Positions 49,842-59,530 of a stretch of 64,000 bases of DNA are shown piece by piece; the first letter of the stretch is position 1; each line of letters begins with the position of its first letter. Location of the stretch: the NCBI RefSeq assembly GCF_014200045.1, contig NZ_JACHOV010000011.1, positions 1 through 64,000 of the forward strand, read 5' to 3'. The notes below the pieces were generated by a model. It had not been told where the DNA came from, did no database searches, and was given only the letters and a program-made list of their open reading frames with translations. This stretch comes from Rhizorhapis suberifaciens (GTDB lineage: Bacteria; Pseudomonadota; Alphaproteobacteria; Sphingomonadales; Sphingomonadaceae). Position numbers and translations under genes: made by a program.

Positions 49842-51563
49842 ATGAGCGAAACCAGCCTGACCATAGACAATCCGCCTTCGCCCGCCCGCAATCTTCCCGC
49901 CCGTTCGCCTGTCGGCGGCAAAGGCGGTTTTGACGACGTGCGCCTTCGTTTCCAGGAATTCATCCGCCAGCCCGCAGTCGCCCGGAGCCTGCCGATGATC
50001 GGCATGCTGGCGGTCGTCGCCCTGGCGGCGCTTGCCTGGTTGTCGCTGCGTGAGCCGCCCCAACGGGATCTGTTCCGGGGCTTGCCGGACAGCGACAAGG
50101 CGGCAGTGGCAGAGGCGCTCGGCGCTTCGGGCATCGCATTTGACCTCGATGATGCGACCGGTGCGCTCACCGTGTCGGAAGACGATTATCACAAGGCGAA
50201 GATGGCGCTCGCTGCCGAGGGCCTGCCCAAAAGTGCACCGGACGGAGACAGCCTCATCAACTCCCTGCCAATGGGCGCCAGCCGGGCTGTGGAAGGGGAA
50301 AAGCTTCGGTCCGCGAGAGAAATGGACCTTGCTCGTACGATCGAGGCCATCGATGCGATCCAGAGCGCCCGCGTCCATTTGGCGGTCGAACAGCCCAGCA
50401 TTTTCCTTCGGGACAAGAGCAAGCCGGCAGCATCGGTCATGCTGCGCCTGGCCGATGGTCGGGCGCTATCCGATGCGCAGGTCCAGGCCATCGTTCACCT
50501 CGTCGCCTCTTCGGTGCCGGGGCTTTCGCCGGATGGCGTTTCAGTAGTTGACCAGAATGGCCGTCTGCTTTCAAACCCCAGCGATGCCGGCGGCTCGGCG
50601 GAAACCGACCGGCAGATTGCCGTGCAAAGCAAGGTCGAGGAACGGTATCGGCAGGCAGTGATCGCGCTGCTGACGCCAATTTTGGGTGCAGATAATTTCA
50701 GTACCGAAGTGCATGCGGAGCTCGACTTCGCAGAAAGCCAGGCGACGCGGGAAACTTTCCCTTCCGATGAAAGCCGGGTCAAATCGGAACAGGGAAGCTG
50801 GACGTCCGACAAAGGGGAACCCCCCGCCTATGGCATCCCCGGCGCGCTGGCGAACCAAGCTCCGCCCGCCGCGACGCCAGGCGCGCAGCCGGCCGATCCC
50901 GCAGCGGTGGCGCAGACGGCTGAAGCCGCTGCGAAAACCGCCGAAAATTACGTGAGGAACTTTGAACTGGGCCGGGAGGTGTCGGTGACGCGCAACGCCC
51001 TTGGCACCGTCAAGCGTTTGTCGGTCGCGGTCGCTCTGCGCAATCCTGAAACCGGCAAGCCCCGCACGCCTCAGGAAATCGCTTCGCTGGAAGCGCTGGT
51101 GAAAGGCGCGGTGGGCTTCGATCAGGCGCGCGGCGACGTCGTCGCGCTGACGGCCCGCAAGTTCGCCGCCAGCAGCGAAGCAGAAGCGACTGGCAGCTGG
51201 TATGAAGCGGGCTGGGTATCAATGCTCGCCCGCAATCTGTCCGCCCTGATGGTGGCGCTTGCCTTGATCTTCGGGATCGGCCGTCCGCTGATGAAACGTC
51301 GCGCTGCGATGAAGGAGGCCGATGTGGGTCTGTCCGCCAGTCGCAGCGCAACCCTCAGCGCCGAAATATCGCAGGAGATCAGCCGCGCTGCCGTTGCCGA
51401 TCCCAGCCGGCCGGTGACGCTGGACATGATCTCTTCTACCCAGAGTTATGCCGAACGTGCGGCGCTCATCCGTAATTTCGTGAAGCAGGATCCTGATCGC
51501 GCCGCCCTCGTGGTGCGCGACCTGCTGCGTGACTCCAATCGCAAGGAAGCGGTCAATGCCTGA
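49842..51563 (+). CDS. fliF: MS-ring protein FliF
   Basis: A 573-residue protein with two membrane helices (about residues 52-70 and 460-485). The periplasmic ring-building motifs include RDLFRGLPDSDKAAVAEALG and RVHLAVEQPSIFLRDKSKPA. The C-terminal tail that binds FliG ends SNRKEAVNA. It forms the base on which the C ring and export gate assemble. Confidence 0.95.
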   Translation: MSETSLTIDNPPSPARNLPARSPVGGKGGFDDVRLRFQEFIRQPAVARSLPMIGMLAVVALAALAWLSLREPPQRDLFRGLPDSDKAAVAEALGASGIAFDLDDATGALTVSEDDYHKAKMALAAEGLPKSAPDGDSLINSLPMGASRAVEGEKLRSAREMDLARTIEAIDAIQSARVHLAVEQPSIFLRDKSKPAASVMLRLADGRALSDAQVQAIVHLVASSVPGLSPDGVSVVDQNGRLLSNPSDAGGSAETDRQIAVQSKVEERYRQAVIALLTPILGADNFSTEVHAELDFAESQATRETFPSDESRVKSEQGSWTSDKGEPPAYGIPGALANQAPPAATPGAQPADPAAVAQTAEAAAKTAENYVRNFELGREVSVTRNALGTVKRLSVAVALRNPETGKPRTPQEIASLEALVKGAVGFDQARGDVVALTARKFAASSEAEATGSWYEAGWVSMLARNLSALMVALALIFGIGRPLMKRRAAMKEADVGLSASRSATLSAEISQEISRAAVADPSRPVTLDMISSTQSYAERAALIRNFVKQDPDRAALVVRDLLRDSNRKEAVNA

Positions 51564-52575
51564 GGCAGCTCTGATGAAGCGTCCCATGTCCGGTAGCGCC
51601 GCCGCTGCTGTCCTGTTGATGCTGTTCGAGGATGATGAGGCAGCGCAGATTCTTTCCCGCCTGGAACCAGATGAGGTGCGGCAGCTCGGTTTTGCGATGT
51701 ATGACGTCGCCGATGTTGCCGTGGAGGAGGTCGACTCCGCCCTCGATCAGTTCGTCAGCAAGGCAAAAAGCCGGACGACCGTAGGCTATGGCGCGGGCGA
51801 GCATATCCGGGCGATGATGCACAAGGCGCTGGGGCCAGACCGCGCCGACAATATGCTGGCGCGCATCACGCCGCCTGCGCGTTCCAACAAGCTGGAAATG
51901 CTGAAATGGATGGAGCCCAAGGAAATCTCGCAAATCATTGAGCATGAACATCCGCAAATCATGGCGCTGGTGCTTGCCCATCTCGATGCGCCGGTTGCCG
52001 CCGATGTGCTGCAATTGCTGCCGCTGGATATGCAGGACGACATTGTTTACCGGATCGCGACGCTGGGGCCGGTCACTGCCGAGGCGCTTGACGATCTGGA
52101 GGCGCTGCTCGTGCGGCGGGGCACGAAAACCGCTACAGGGACAGCCTCTCAGCGCGGCGGAACGACCGAAGCGGCAGCGATCATGAACAATGTTCGCAAG
52201 GTTAACGAACAACGGATCATCAAGCAGATCGGCAAGCGCGACAAGGCCATCGCCCAGACCATCGAGGAGGAAATGTTCGTCTTCGATAACCTTATCGAGA
52301 TGGACGACAAGAATCTGGGCGCGCTGCTGCGTACCGTTGACAATGATGTCATGGTAGTGGCGCTGAAGGGCTGCAACGACTTGTTGAAGGCCAAGATTTT
52401 TGGCTGCATGTCCAGCCGTGCCGCGCAGGCCATCCAGGATGAGATCGAGGATCGCGGACCCATTCGTCTCGCCGATGTCATAGAGGCGCAGAAGCAGGTG
52501 ATCGCCGCCGCTCGCCGCATGGCGGAATCGGGCGCGATCATGCTGGGTGGCAAGGGAGGCGAGGACTTTGTCTAA
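51556..52575 (+). CDS. fliG: Motor switch protein FliG
   Basis: A 339-residue C-ring protein starting at MPEAALMKRPMSGSAAAAVL, overlapping the fliF stop by 8 nt. EHPQIMALVLAHLDAPVAAD is the middle-domain EHPQ motif, and the C-terminal domain has the charged torque helix DLLKAKIFGCMSSRAAQAIQ. It meets MotA for torque and, through the middle domain, FliM. Confidence 0.95.
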   Translation: MPEAALMKRPMSGSAAAAVLLMLFEDDEAAQILSRLEPDEVRQLGFAMYDVADVAVEEVDSALDQFVSKAKSRTTVGYGAGEHIRAMMHKALGPDRADNMLARITPPARSNKLEMLKWMEPKEISQIIEHEHPQIMALVLAHLDAPVAADVLQLLPLDMQDDIVYRIATLGPVTAEALDDLEALLVRRGTKTATGTASQRGGTTEAAAIMNNVRKVNEQRIIKQIGKRDKAIAQTIEEEMFVFDNLIEMDDKNLGALLRTVDNDVMVVALKGCNDLLKAKIFGCMSSRAAQAIQDEIEDRGPIRLADVIEAQKQVIAAARRMAESGAIMLGGKGGEDFV

Positions 52576-53209
52576 TCTCTGGCAGGGCGTTGAAGCGCAG
52601 GCTGCGCGGTTTGGCAGTTGGGGGGATATTGACCCCCAGGACAGTTTTCGGCCGCTCTATGGATTGGACGAAATTGGTTTCACGCCGCTGGATTCATCTT
52701 TCCTGGACGCGGAACAGCCCGCTGTCGAAGAGCCATCGGTGGAGCAACTGACCGGCGAAGCCTTTGCGCAGGGTTTCGATGAAGGCGTGCGGGTGGCCCG
52801 GGCGGAGATAGAAGCGGATCGTGCCGCGCATCTGCGCCTGGCGCTGGCGCTGGAACAGCTTCAGCCGCAATCGAGCGGGGCGCTTTCGGCTTTATTGTCT
52901 ACAGCCGTGTTGCGCCTGGTGCGTCAAATCGCAGGAGAGGTCGAGGTCGACGCCGATTTGCTGGAAAAGCGTTGCCTGGCGATTGCCGAATGCGTCGAGG
53001 CCGAGATTGGCCAGCCAGCGCTCTTTCTCCATCCCGACGACATCGAATTGATGCGGTCCAAGAACCTGCCCGTTCGGCTGCTTCCCGATGAAGAGATGTT
53101 GCGCGGATCCGTCCGTCTTGAGACGTCCGAAGGCTGGGTGGAGGATGGACCGGAAATCCGATTGTCGCGCCTCCAAAGTCTGCTCGATGACATGACGGGA
53201 CGCTCATGA
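52568..53209 (+). CDS. fliH: Export ATPase regulator FliH
   Basis: About 213 residues from a TTG (52568), with GGAGG eight bases upstream, overlapping the fliG stop; a GTG at 52547 is an alternative. GEAFAQGFDEGVRVARAEIE is the G-x3-G-type region near the N-terminus, and the C-terminus has LFLHPDDIELMRSKNLPVRL. FliH holds FliI inactive and ties it to the C ring. Confidence 0.88.
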   Translation: MSNLWQGVEAQAARFGSWGDIDPQDSFRPLYGLDEIGFTPLDSSFLDAEQPAVEEPSVEQLTGEAFAQGFDEGVRVARAEIEADRAAHLRLALALEQLQPQSSGALSALLSTAVLRLVRQIAGEVEVDADLLEKRCLAIAECVEAEIGQPALFLHPDDIELMRSKNLPVRLLPDEEMLRGSVRLETSEGWVEDGPEIRLSRLQSLLDDMTGRS

Positions 53210-54537
53210 TCGGCGCGGTTCTCAAACAGGCCGATACCCTGCTCGAAACCATGCAGGTCGCGCATGCGGGGCCCCGCCATGTTGGGCGGCTGGTGGCGCA
53301 CGATGGCGGCATGTTGGAAGTGACGGGCTTCAACCGGCCGATAGGCGCGGGCGCGCGGGTGATAGCGGCGGACGGCACTGTAGCGCGCGCCGAAGTCGTG
53401 GGATTTCGCGGCAACCGGGCCCTGCTCGTTCCTCTCGATCTCGATGCGCCGCATGAAAGCGGAGCGCGGGTGGAACCCGATAGCGCTGCGAACATGGTGC
53501 AGGTGGGTGACGGCCTGATGGGCCGCGTGATCGACGCCATGGGCATGCCGCTCGACCGTAAGGGGCCGATCATGGCCAATGCCTATTGGCCACTTGCAGG
53601 CGTGAAGGGCAATGTACTCGACCGCGGGCGAGTGACTGAAGCATTTGACCTGGGCGTGCGCGCCGTAAACGCGCTGCTCACCGCCGGCCGGGGTCAGCGT
53701 ATCGCCATTATTGCCGGATCGGGCGTCGGTAAATCGGTGCTGATGGGCCAGATGATCGCAGGCGCAGAGGCGGACGTCGTGGTGGTCGGCCTTATCGGAG
53801 AGCGCGGACGAGAGGTCAGCGACTTCCTGGAAACCAAGCTGGAGGGCATGATCCGGTCGAAAAGCATCGTTGTAGCGGTACCCGCCGATCATCCGCCGGT
53901 GCTGCGCCTTCGCGCCGCGGCGCGTGCGACCTCCATTGCCGAATATTACCGGGCGCGGGGCAAAAAGGTGCTGTTGCTGATCGACAGCCTCACGCGTTGC
54001 GCTCATGCTCAGCGGGAAATCGGACTGGCGTTGGGCGAACCTCCCGCCATGAAGGGCTATCCGCCCTCTGCCCTTTCGCTCATTCCACGCCTGGTGGAGC
54101 GCGCCGGCGTGGACAGCCGCTCGGGCGGTTCGATCACGGCGCTTTACACTGTGCTGGCGGATGGCGACGACACCGACGATCCGATTGTCGACGCCGCGCG
54201 CGCGATTGTCGACGGCCATATCGTGCTTTCCCGCCAACTGTCGGAACAAAGCATCTTCCCGGCCATCGACATTGGCAAATCGTTGAGTCGCGTTATGGCC
54301 GACGTGGTGAGCGATCAGCACCGTCACGCCGCGTCCTCTTTCCGGCGGCTGTGGGCTGCTTATGAGGAAAATCGCGACTTGATCCTGATGGGAGCCTATC
54401 GCCCCGGCAATGATCCGGTGATCGACGAGGCGGTTGCCCGTCGGTCCGAACTGCTTGAGTTCCTTAGGCAGGACGCGCGAAGCCATATCGACTTTGCTGC
54501 GAGCACCGCCTCCCTGCAAGAGGCGTTCGGCGGATGA
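53206..54537 (+). CDS. fliI: Flagellar export ATPase FliI
   Basis: A 443-residue F1-beta-like ATPase. Walker A is IIAGSGVGKSVLMGQMIAGA (about residue 170), VVVGLIGERGREVSDFLE and VLLLIDSLTRCAHAQREIGL are the catalytic and Walker B regions. The substrate-binding loop has GEPPAMKGYPPSALSLIPRL. It overlaps fliH by 4 nt and fliJ by 4 nt. Confidence 0.96.
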   Translation: MIGAVLKQADTLLETMQVAHAGPRHVGRLVAHDGGMLEVTGFNRPIGAGARVIAADGTVARAEVVGFRGNRALLVPLDLDAPHESGARVEPDSAANMVQVGDGLMGRVIDAMGMPLDRKGPIMANAYWPLAGVKGNVLDRGRVTEAFDLGVRAVNALLTAGRGQRIAIIAGSGVGKSVLMGQMIAGAEADVVVVGLIGERGREVSDFLETKLEGMIRSKSIVVAVPADHPPVLRLRAAARATSIAEYYRARGKKVLLLIDSLTRCAHAQREIGLALGEPPAMKGYPPSALSLIPRLVERAGVDSRSGGSITALYTVLADGDDTDDPIVDAARAIVDGHIVLSRQLSEQSIFPAIDIGKSLSRVMADVVSDQHRHAASSFRRLWAAYEENRDLILMGAYRPGNDPVIDEAVARRSELLEFLRQDARSHIDFAASTASLQEAFGG

Positions 54538-54959
54538 AGCGGCTGATCGCCAAGCGGGAGCGCGTGGTGCGCGCTCGGCGAGTGCAGCATCTGCTGGCCA
54601 GCGTCGAAACCGCCCGCGCACAGAATGAGGCTTCGGCGCTGGAGGACAACGCTCGCCGTGTCAGCAGCGTGCGGGCCGAGCTCTACATAACCGATCAGTT
54701 CACCAGCGGCGCTCAGCTCGCGTCCCTCCGCGAATTGGCGGGACGGCTGGAGCAGGCAGGACGGCATCTCGACGGCGCCATCTATGACGCGCACAAGCGC
54801 GTGGAACAGCGCGAGACGGAGCTGCGGCTCGCCAATCGCGACAAGGAAATCGCCGAAAGGCTGAAGGAAAAAGCGGCCCGGGCTCTAGCCGAGCAGATGG
54901 AGGCGCGGCTGCAATCACTGCCGCGCCACAAGCGGTCCGCTTTACTGGGAGACGTTTGA
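54534..54959 (+). CDS. fliJ: Flagellar export chaperone-escort FliJ
   Basis: A 141-residue, almost wholly coiled-coil, basic protein (MKRLIAKRERVVRARRVQHL; RELAGRLEQAGRHLDGAIYD). FliJ is the central stalk of the FliHIJ complex. Sequence is weakly conserved, so the call rests on coiled-coil nature and position between fliI and fliK. Confidence 0.85.
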   Translation: MKRLIAKRERVVRARRVQHLLASVETARAQNEASALEDNARRVSSVRAELYITDQFTSGAQLASLRELAGRLEQAGRHLDGAIYDAHKRVEQRETELRLANRDKEIAERLKEKAARALAEQMEARLQSLPRHKRSALLGDV

Positions 54960-56473
54960 TGATGGCGAATATGCCAATTCTGCAGGAAATGGCTGCGGCC
55001 TTGCCAGTCGGGAAGGCCAAGGCGACGGTCACGTCCGAGGCTGCAGTCATGGATTTCTCGACGATGTTGGCGGGGCTCAACGCCGGCAACGGGGAAGCGC
55101 CGGGTCAAGCAGTCGCCATCGCTCATCGGCCGGAGTGCGTCACAGCGATGCTTGCGGAGCGGCATGGCGTGCAAGAGAAACCTGCGGAAGCTTCAACAGT
55201 CGATCCAGTCGATCCCCAACCGGCTCCCAGACTGAAAAGACTGGCGCTAACCGGGCAAAGTCCGGCGTCAAATATTCTGGCGGAACTTGATGTTTTAAAA
55301 GGAAAGTTCAAGCAAGCGGTTTCGGCCGGTGATCAACCGGCAAAGGCGCCAGCGGCCGCACCAACGACGGCGCTGTTTCCCACGGCTGCCCTGCCCGTCG
55401 TGACTGATGAAACCGAAACTGCCGAGGCCGAGCCTCCTGTTATTGGCGAGGACGATATTGTTCCGTCGGATGAGCAACCCGATGTGCAACTCGCTGACGG
55501 CACCAAAGCTTTGGTGCTACCAGCGGCGGGGCCGGTCATCAGCGCCCCGCCTGCTGCGCGGTCTCAGCCAAAGACCGAGAGGGCACTGGACAGCGGCAAG
55601 TCCGTTAACATGCCAGGCATGTTACCTGGCTGGGCCGCTGAACCCGCGCAGATTCACGCGCAGGTCGGAAAGCTTCAGCCCGGAAATCCCGGCAAGGCTA
55701 TGCGGTCTTCCGCCGGTAATATGATGGCCATCCATGAAGCAGCCAACAGGCAGGCCTTGGCGCTGGAGCTGGCCGCGCTGTCGCTTGGCAATGCAGCGCC
55801 GCGCGAGGTGCCTGCAGCGACGGAACAGCCCGATACCGGTTCTATTCTATCGGTCCCCATGGGTCTCGCCAAGGCAGCCGAAACACCACCCGTGGCCACT
55901 GCACATCCTGTGAATATCACTGCGCCCCTAAACGACATGGCGGCGGTCTTTTCGCCAGGCATTCCCGCCGCTGACACCGCCGCAGTCTTGGGCGAGCAGG
56001 TTATCGACATGGGCGTGGACGGCCAGTGGATCGACAGGATGGCGCGCGAGATCGCGGATGTCGCAGCCGGAACCGGTCGCGCGACTTTCACGCTGCACCC
56101 GCAAAATCTGGGTAAGCTGCAGGTCGAAATTCTTCAGCGCGAGGAGGGCGCCGACGTCCGTATGATAACGGAAACCGATGCCGCAGCTGCAGCGCTCAAT
56201 CAGGGGCGTCATCAGCTTCAGCAGGATGCGCGCCTGCAGGCCGTCCGCATCAATGACGTGCAGGTTGAGCGCGCGCCGGCCGATCGCGCCGCTGACAACG
56301 TCTTTACCCCCCGGGCCCAATCTTCCGGCCAGGAAATGACGGGACAGCAGGGACAATCGCAAGCTTTCCATAAAAAACCGCAGATAGAGTCCGTATCTTC
56401 AAGGGTAACCGAACAGGAACAGGACCAGGCGGCGAGTGAGCGGACGGGGAGTCGGCAAGCCCGCTATGCCTGA
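54956..56473 (+). CDS. fliK: Hook-length control protein FliK
   Basis: A 505-residue protein with a long, low-complexity Ala/Pro-rich N-terminal ruler and a conserved C-terminal domain (about residues 365-445): GRATFTLHPQNLGKLQVEIL and VRMITETDAAAAALNQGRHQ. FliK measures the hook and switches export specificity through FlhB. Confidence 0.9.
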   Translation: MMMANMPILQEMAAALPVGKAKATVTSEAAVMDFSTMLAGLNAGNGEAPGQAVAIAHRPECVTAMLAERHGVQEKPAEASTVDPVDPQPAPRLKRLALTGQSPASNILAELDVLKGKFKQAVSAGDQPAKAPAAAPTTALFPTAALPVVTDETETAEAEPPVIGEDDIVPSDEQPDVQLADGTKALVLPAAGPVISAPPAARSQPKTERALDSGKSVNMPGMLPGWAAEPAQIHAQVGKLQPGNPGKAMRSSAGNMMAIHEAANRQALALELAALSLGNAAPREVPAATEQPDTGSILSVPMGLAKAAETPPVATAHPVNITAPLNDMAAVFSPGIPAADTAAVLGEQVIDMGVDGQWIDRMAREIADVAAGTGRATFTLHPQNLGKLQVEILQREEGADVRMITETDAAAAALNQGRHQLQQDARLQAVRINDVQVERAPADRAADNVFTPRAQSSGQEMTGQQGQSQAFHKKPQIESVSSRVTEQEQDQAASERTGSRQARYA

Positions 56474-56487
56474 GCGGGAGATACAAA

Positions 56488-57081
56488 GTGAGCGACGACA
56501 AATCGCCCCGTAAAAAGGGCAAAGCCAGGAAATGGGTTATCATTGCTGTGCTGGTCCTGATTTTGGGCAGCGCCGGCGCGGCAGGCGGCTTTTTCGCTGC
56601 TGGAATGCTGGGCGGCACGGCGCATGCGGAGACCGAAGACCCTGACAGGCCAAAGCTCGTATTGAAGGGGGAAGGGGCTGAGCCCGCTAAAGAAGGCGAA
56701 AAGGCCGAACCCGTCATCGGTACGGTGGACGGCGATGGCTCAAGCCCTAAAGACGCCGCCAATTACCAGGCCACCTACTATCAAATCGAAGCGCCGTTCA
56801 CATCGAACCTGAAGGATAGCGGTTCCTTCGCGCAGATTTCGCTGGCAATCGCGACCTATTATGACAGCCGTCTGCTGGAAAGCATCAAGCAGCATGAAAT
56901 TGCCGTGCGCTCGACGGTGCTGATGCATATTGCCGATCAGGACGAAATGATATTGTCCACGCCGCAGGGCAAGGAAGCGCTGCAGAAGGAACTAAAGGCC
57001 GCTATTAACAAAATTCTTGTGGAAAAAACGGGGTTTGGGGGAGTTGATAACGTTTATTTTACCAATTTCGTTATTCAATGA
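56488..57081 (+). CDS. fliL: Basal-body-associated protein FliL
   Basis: A 197-residue single-span membrane protein; the helix is about residues 13-37 (WVIIAVLVLILGSAGAAGGF). The periplasmic domain has FAQISLAIATYYDSRLLESI and the C-terminus VDNVYFTNFVIQ, typical of FliL. It rings the stators and modulates torque. An acidic linker (about residues 48-90) separates helix and domain. Confidence 0.92.
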   Translation: MSDDKSPRKKGKARKWVIIAVLVLILGSAGAAGGFFAAGMLGGTAHAETEDPDRPKLVLKGEGAEPAKEGEKAEPVIGTVDGDGSSPKDAANYQATYYQIEAPFTSNLKDSGSFAQISLAIATYYDSRLLESIKQHEIAVRSTVLMHIADQDEMILSTPQGKEALQKELKAAINKILVEKTGFGGVDNVYFTNFVIQ

Positions 57082-57086
57082 GCTCG

Positions 57087-57104
57087 CGCGGGCATCCGCC
57101 CGCG
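57087..57104. other. Hairpin between fliL and fliM
   Basis: CGCGGGC-ATCC-GCCCGCG forms a seven-base-pair stem 17 bp before fliM, without a T-run. It may partly attenuate or stabilise the transcript. Confidence 0.45.
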
Positions 57105-57120
57105 GGGGACCAAGCAGTTT

Positions 57121-58002
57121 ATGGATGACGTAATTCCCTACAAATTCGGGCAGTCCGAGCCGCAGCCGCCGGTGGTGCTGTCCGGCATGGACCGGATCGG
57201 CGAACGGATGGTTCGCCGGATACGATCCTTGCTGGAACCCATGCTGGGCGTAAAGCCGCATGTGACAGGAGAGGCGGTTTCGGTTTTCCGTTTTTCCGAC
57301 TGGTCGCTCTTCGTGCCCGACTTCGTCAGCCTCAGCATGTATCGGCTGCACCCGCTAAAAGGTGCGGCCCTTTTGCGTGTCGATGCGGACATGGTCGCCG
57401 CTCTGGTCGACAGCTTTTACGGTGGAACCGGGGCGCGTCTGCCCTTCAACCGCAAGGAATTCACGCCGACCGAGGAACGGATGCTCGGCAAATTCACCAC
57501 CAGTCTGATCGACAGGCTCGTCGAATCCTGGGCGGAAACTCACGCGGTTGACGCCACGCTGATCGGCCGGGAAACCAATATCAATTATGTGACGGTCGCC
57601 AGTGAAGACGAGCAAGTGGTCGTGCAGCGCTTTGATGTGACGCTGGGCCGCGAAGATGTATGGCCCATTGAATTCGTCTATCCCTTGGCCGCTCTTCGCG
57701 GCGTTGAATCGCTGATGGGGACCAAGGTGCATGACGAACTGAAGATCAGCGACCCCGCCTGGCGCGAACGGCTGGGGCGGCAGGTCAACCATGTCAGCTT
57801 TCCGGCGCGCAGCGTGCTCGCGCGGCCTAGCCTGTCATTATCGCAATTGATGCAGCTTGAACCGGGCGATGTCATCCCGGTGCAGATAAATCGCAGCGTA
57901 CCCCTACTTGTCGGGAACAAGGTTTTCGCCCATGGAACAATTGGGGAAAAAGAGGGGCGCGCCGCTTTCATGATCGAGAAATTGTCTGAGGGGACCGAAT
58001 GA
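57121..58002 (+). CDS. fliM: Motor switch protein FliM
   Basis: A 293-residue C-ring protein. The middle CheC-like domain has DGKTGEAV-like spacing in MVAALVDSFYGGTGARLPFN and FTPTEERMLGKFTTSLIDRL; the C-terminal FliN-like domain has PGDVIPVQINRSVPLLVGNK. The usual N-terminal CheY-binding helix (LSQxEIDxLL) is not evident: the protein begins MDDVIPYKFGQSEPQPPVVL. It overlaps fliN by 4 nt. Confidence 0.9.
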   Translation: MDDVIPYKFGQSEPQPPVVLSGMDRIGERMVRRIRSLLEPMLGVKPHVTGEAVSVFRFSDWSLFVPDFVSLSMYRLHPLKGAALLRVDADMVAALVDSFYGGTGARLPFNRKEFTPTEERMLGKFTTSLIDRLVESWAETHAVDATLIGRETNINYVTVASEDEQVVVQRFDVTLGREDVWPIEFVYPLAALRGVESLMGTKVHDELKISDPAWRERLGRQVNHVSFPARSVLARPSLSLSQLMQLEPGDVIPVQINRSVPLLVGNKVFAHGTIGEKEGRAAFMIEKLSEGTE

Positions 58003-58328
58003 TGAGTGACATGAGCGACGCACCACGTATCGAGGACGCGATCGGCACCCTTCCGGGAAGCCGCAACTTTCGCCTGCTTGCCGATATTCCGGTCCGCATG
58101 TCGGTGGAGGTCGGGTCCACATCGTTGAAGCTGGCCGAAGTGCTGGATCTCGCCGAGGGCAGCGTGGTGGAGCTTGACCGGCAGGCCGACGAACTGCTCG
58201 ACATCATGGTGAACGGCACCCTCATCGCCAAGGGTGAGGTGGTGACCGTCAATGGCCGCTATGGCATTCGCGTCGTCGAAGTCGCGACTGCCGAGGCGCG
58301 CATGGCCGGGATTGAGCGGCGCGCCTGA
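57999..58328 (+). CDS. fliN: Motor switch protein FliN
   Basis: A 109-residue C-ring protein. LLADIPVRMSVEVGSTSLKL and GSVVELDRQADELLDIMVNG, then GEVVTVNGRYGIRVVEV, are the surface-presentation (SpoA) domain of FliN. With FliM it forms the base of the C ring and docks FliH. Confidence 0.95.
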   Translation: MMSDMSDAPRIEDAIGTLPGSRNFRLLADIPVRMSVEVGSTSLKLAEVLDLAEGSVVELDRQADELLDIMVNGTLIAKGEVVTVNGRYGIRVVEVATAEARMAGIERRA

Positions 58329-58585
58329 TGTTTTGGTACTTTGTGAAGCTTTTGATCCTGCTGCCGCTTGTGGGTGGCATGGCATTCGGGGCGCTCTGGC
58401 TCTGGCGCAAATATCAGCCCGGCTTGATGCTGGGCCAGCAGGACCGGGCGGTAAAGCTAATCGATGCGATCCCCATGGGTACTGTCGGCAAGCTGGCCGT
58501 CGTGGAATTTGAGGGCAAGCGCTTCCTGCTGTCGGTAACGCGCGGCCGCATCGATAAGATCGCGGAAAGCAGCGATGCGGAGTAG
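58328..58585 (+). CDS. fliO: Export gate assembly protein FliO
   Basis: An 85-residue protein with one N-terminal membrane helix ([20 protein letters not shown]) and a short cytoplasmic domain ([20 protein letters not shown]). FliO helps FliP ring assembly. It shares a base with the fliN stop (TGATG). The call rests on size, topology and position. Confidence 0.85.
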   Translation: MFWYFVKLLILLPLVGGMAFGALWLWRKYQPGLMLGQQDRAVKLIDAIPMGTVGKLAVVEFEGKRFLLSVTRGRIDKIAESSDAE

Positions 58586-59471
58586 GGGAATGTTTGTCCC
58601 CGCTTCATTCGTCATTCTTGCGAAGGCGGGGGGGCACCTCTTGTCTCCTCCGCCTTGTGAATGGTCAGGAGACGGGTTCCCGCCTTCGCGGGAAAGACGA
58701 ATTAACTTTGGCTTGGCTGCCGCAACCATTGCTGTCCTTGTTATCTTCCTTCTCTTTGCGACCCCGGCTTTCGCGCAATCCACTCCCGACAGTTCAGGCG
58801 CGCTGACCAAGGCGCTTTCCGACGTGTCAGGCGATGGCCGCCCGCTGTCGCTGAGCCTGCAGATACTCATCCTCATGAGCTTGCTGACGGTGCTGCCGTC
58901 GCTCGTCCTGATGATGACCAGCTTCACGCGCATCATCATTGTGCTGTCGCTGCTTCGGCAGGCCCTGGGGTTGCAGCAGACGCCACCGAACCAGGTGCTG
59001 GTGGGGCTTGCGCTATTCCTGTCGCTCTTTGTCATGCGTCCGGCGGTCGATGCGATCAACAATCAGGCGATGGACCCTTATGGCGCGGGCCAGATCCCGA
59101 TCGAGGAAGCGATAGCGCGCTCGGGCAATGTTCTGCATGGTTTCATGACGAAGCAGACGCGCGAAACCGACCTGAAGCTCTTTTCCGACCTCGCCGAGGC
59201 AAAACCCTTTGCCACCCCAAAGGATATTCCTTTCTCGATCCTGCTTCCGGCCTTTGTGACCAGCGAGTTGAAGACCGCGTTTCAGATCGGCTTTCTCATT
59301 TTCCTACCCTTCCTAATCATTGATCTTGTCGTAGCATCGACGCTGATGGCCTTGGGCATGATGATGCTGTCGCCGACGATCATCTCCATGCCCTTCAAGC
59401 TGCTGCTGTTCGTACTGGTGGATGGGTGGGCGCTGACTATGGGCTCTCTTGCCGGGTCGTTCGTGACATGA
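58575..59471 (+). CDS. fliP: Export gate protein FliP
   Basis: The frame is 298 codons from ATG 58575, which overlaps the fliO stop. The family part begins with the signal peptide [20 protein letters not shown] (a TTG at 58713 would give about 252 residues, the usual size). [38 protein letters not shown] and [15 protein letters not shown] are FliP signatures. The first 46 residues derive from a REP-like insertion, so the true start (58575, 58590 or 58713) is uncertain. Confidence 0.93.
   Translation: MRSRGMFVPASFVILAKAGGHLLSPPPCEWSGDGFPPSRERRINFGLAAATIAVLVIFLLFATPAFAQSTPDSSGALTKALSDVSGDGRPLSLSLQILILMSLLTVLPSLVLMMTSFTRIIIVLSLLRQALGLQQTPPNQVLVGLALFLSLFVMRPAVDAINNQAMDPYGAGQIPIEEAIARSGNVLHGFMTKQTRETDLKLFSDLAEAKPFATPKDIPFSILLPAFVTSELKTAFQIGFLIFLPFLIIDLVVASTLMALGMMMLSPTIISMPFKLLLFVLVDGWALTMGSLAGSFVT
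58604..58702. repeat. REP-like element inside the fliP 5' region
   Basis: CATTCTTGCGAAGGCGGGGG and the inverted GTTCCCGCCTTCGCGGGAA bracket about 60 bp. The same palindromes recur at 30001 and, in variant form, at 45736 and 59494. The element stays open in the fliP frame and encodes residues such as [20 protein letters not shown], which are typical of translated repeats. Confidence 0.75.
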
Positions 59472-59493
59472 GCTATCCTTTCCCCATTTATGC

Positions 59494-59516
59494 GTTCCTG
59501 CTTTCGCAGGAGCAGG
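59494..59516. repeat. REP-like palindrome between fliP and fliQ
   Basis: TTCCTGCTTTCGCAGGAGCA in the 59-bp gap between fliP and fliQ, where flagellar genes otherwise overlap. Confidence 0.6.
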
Positions 59517-59530
59517 ATGCTGAGTGAGCC

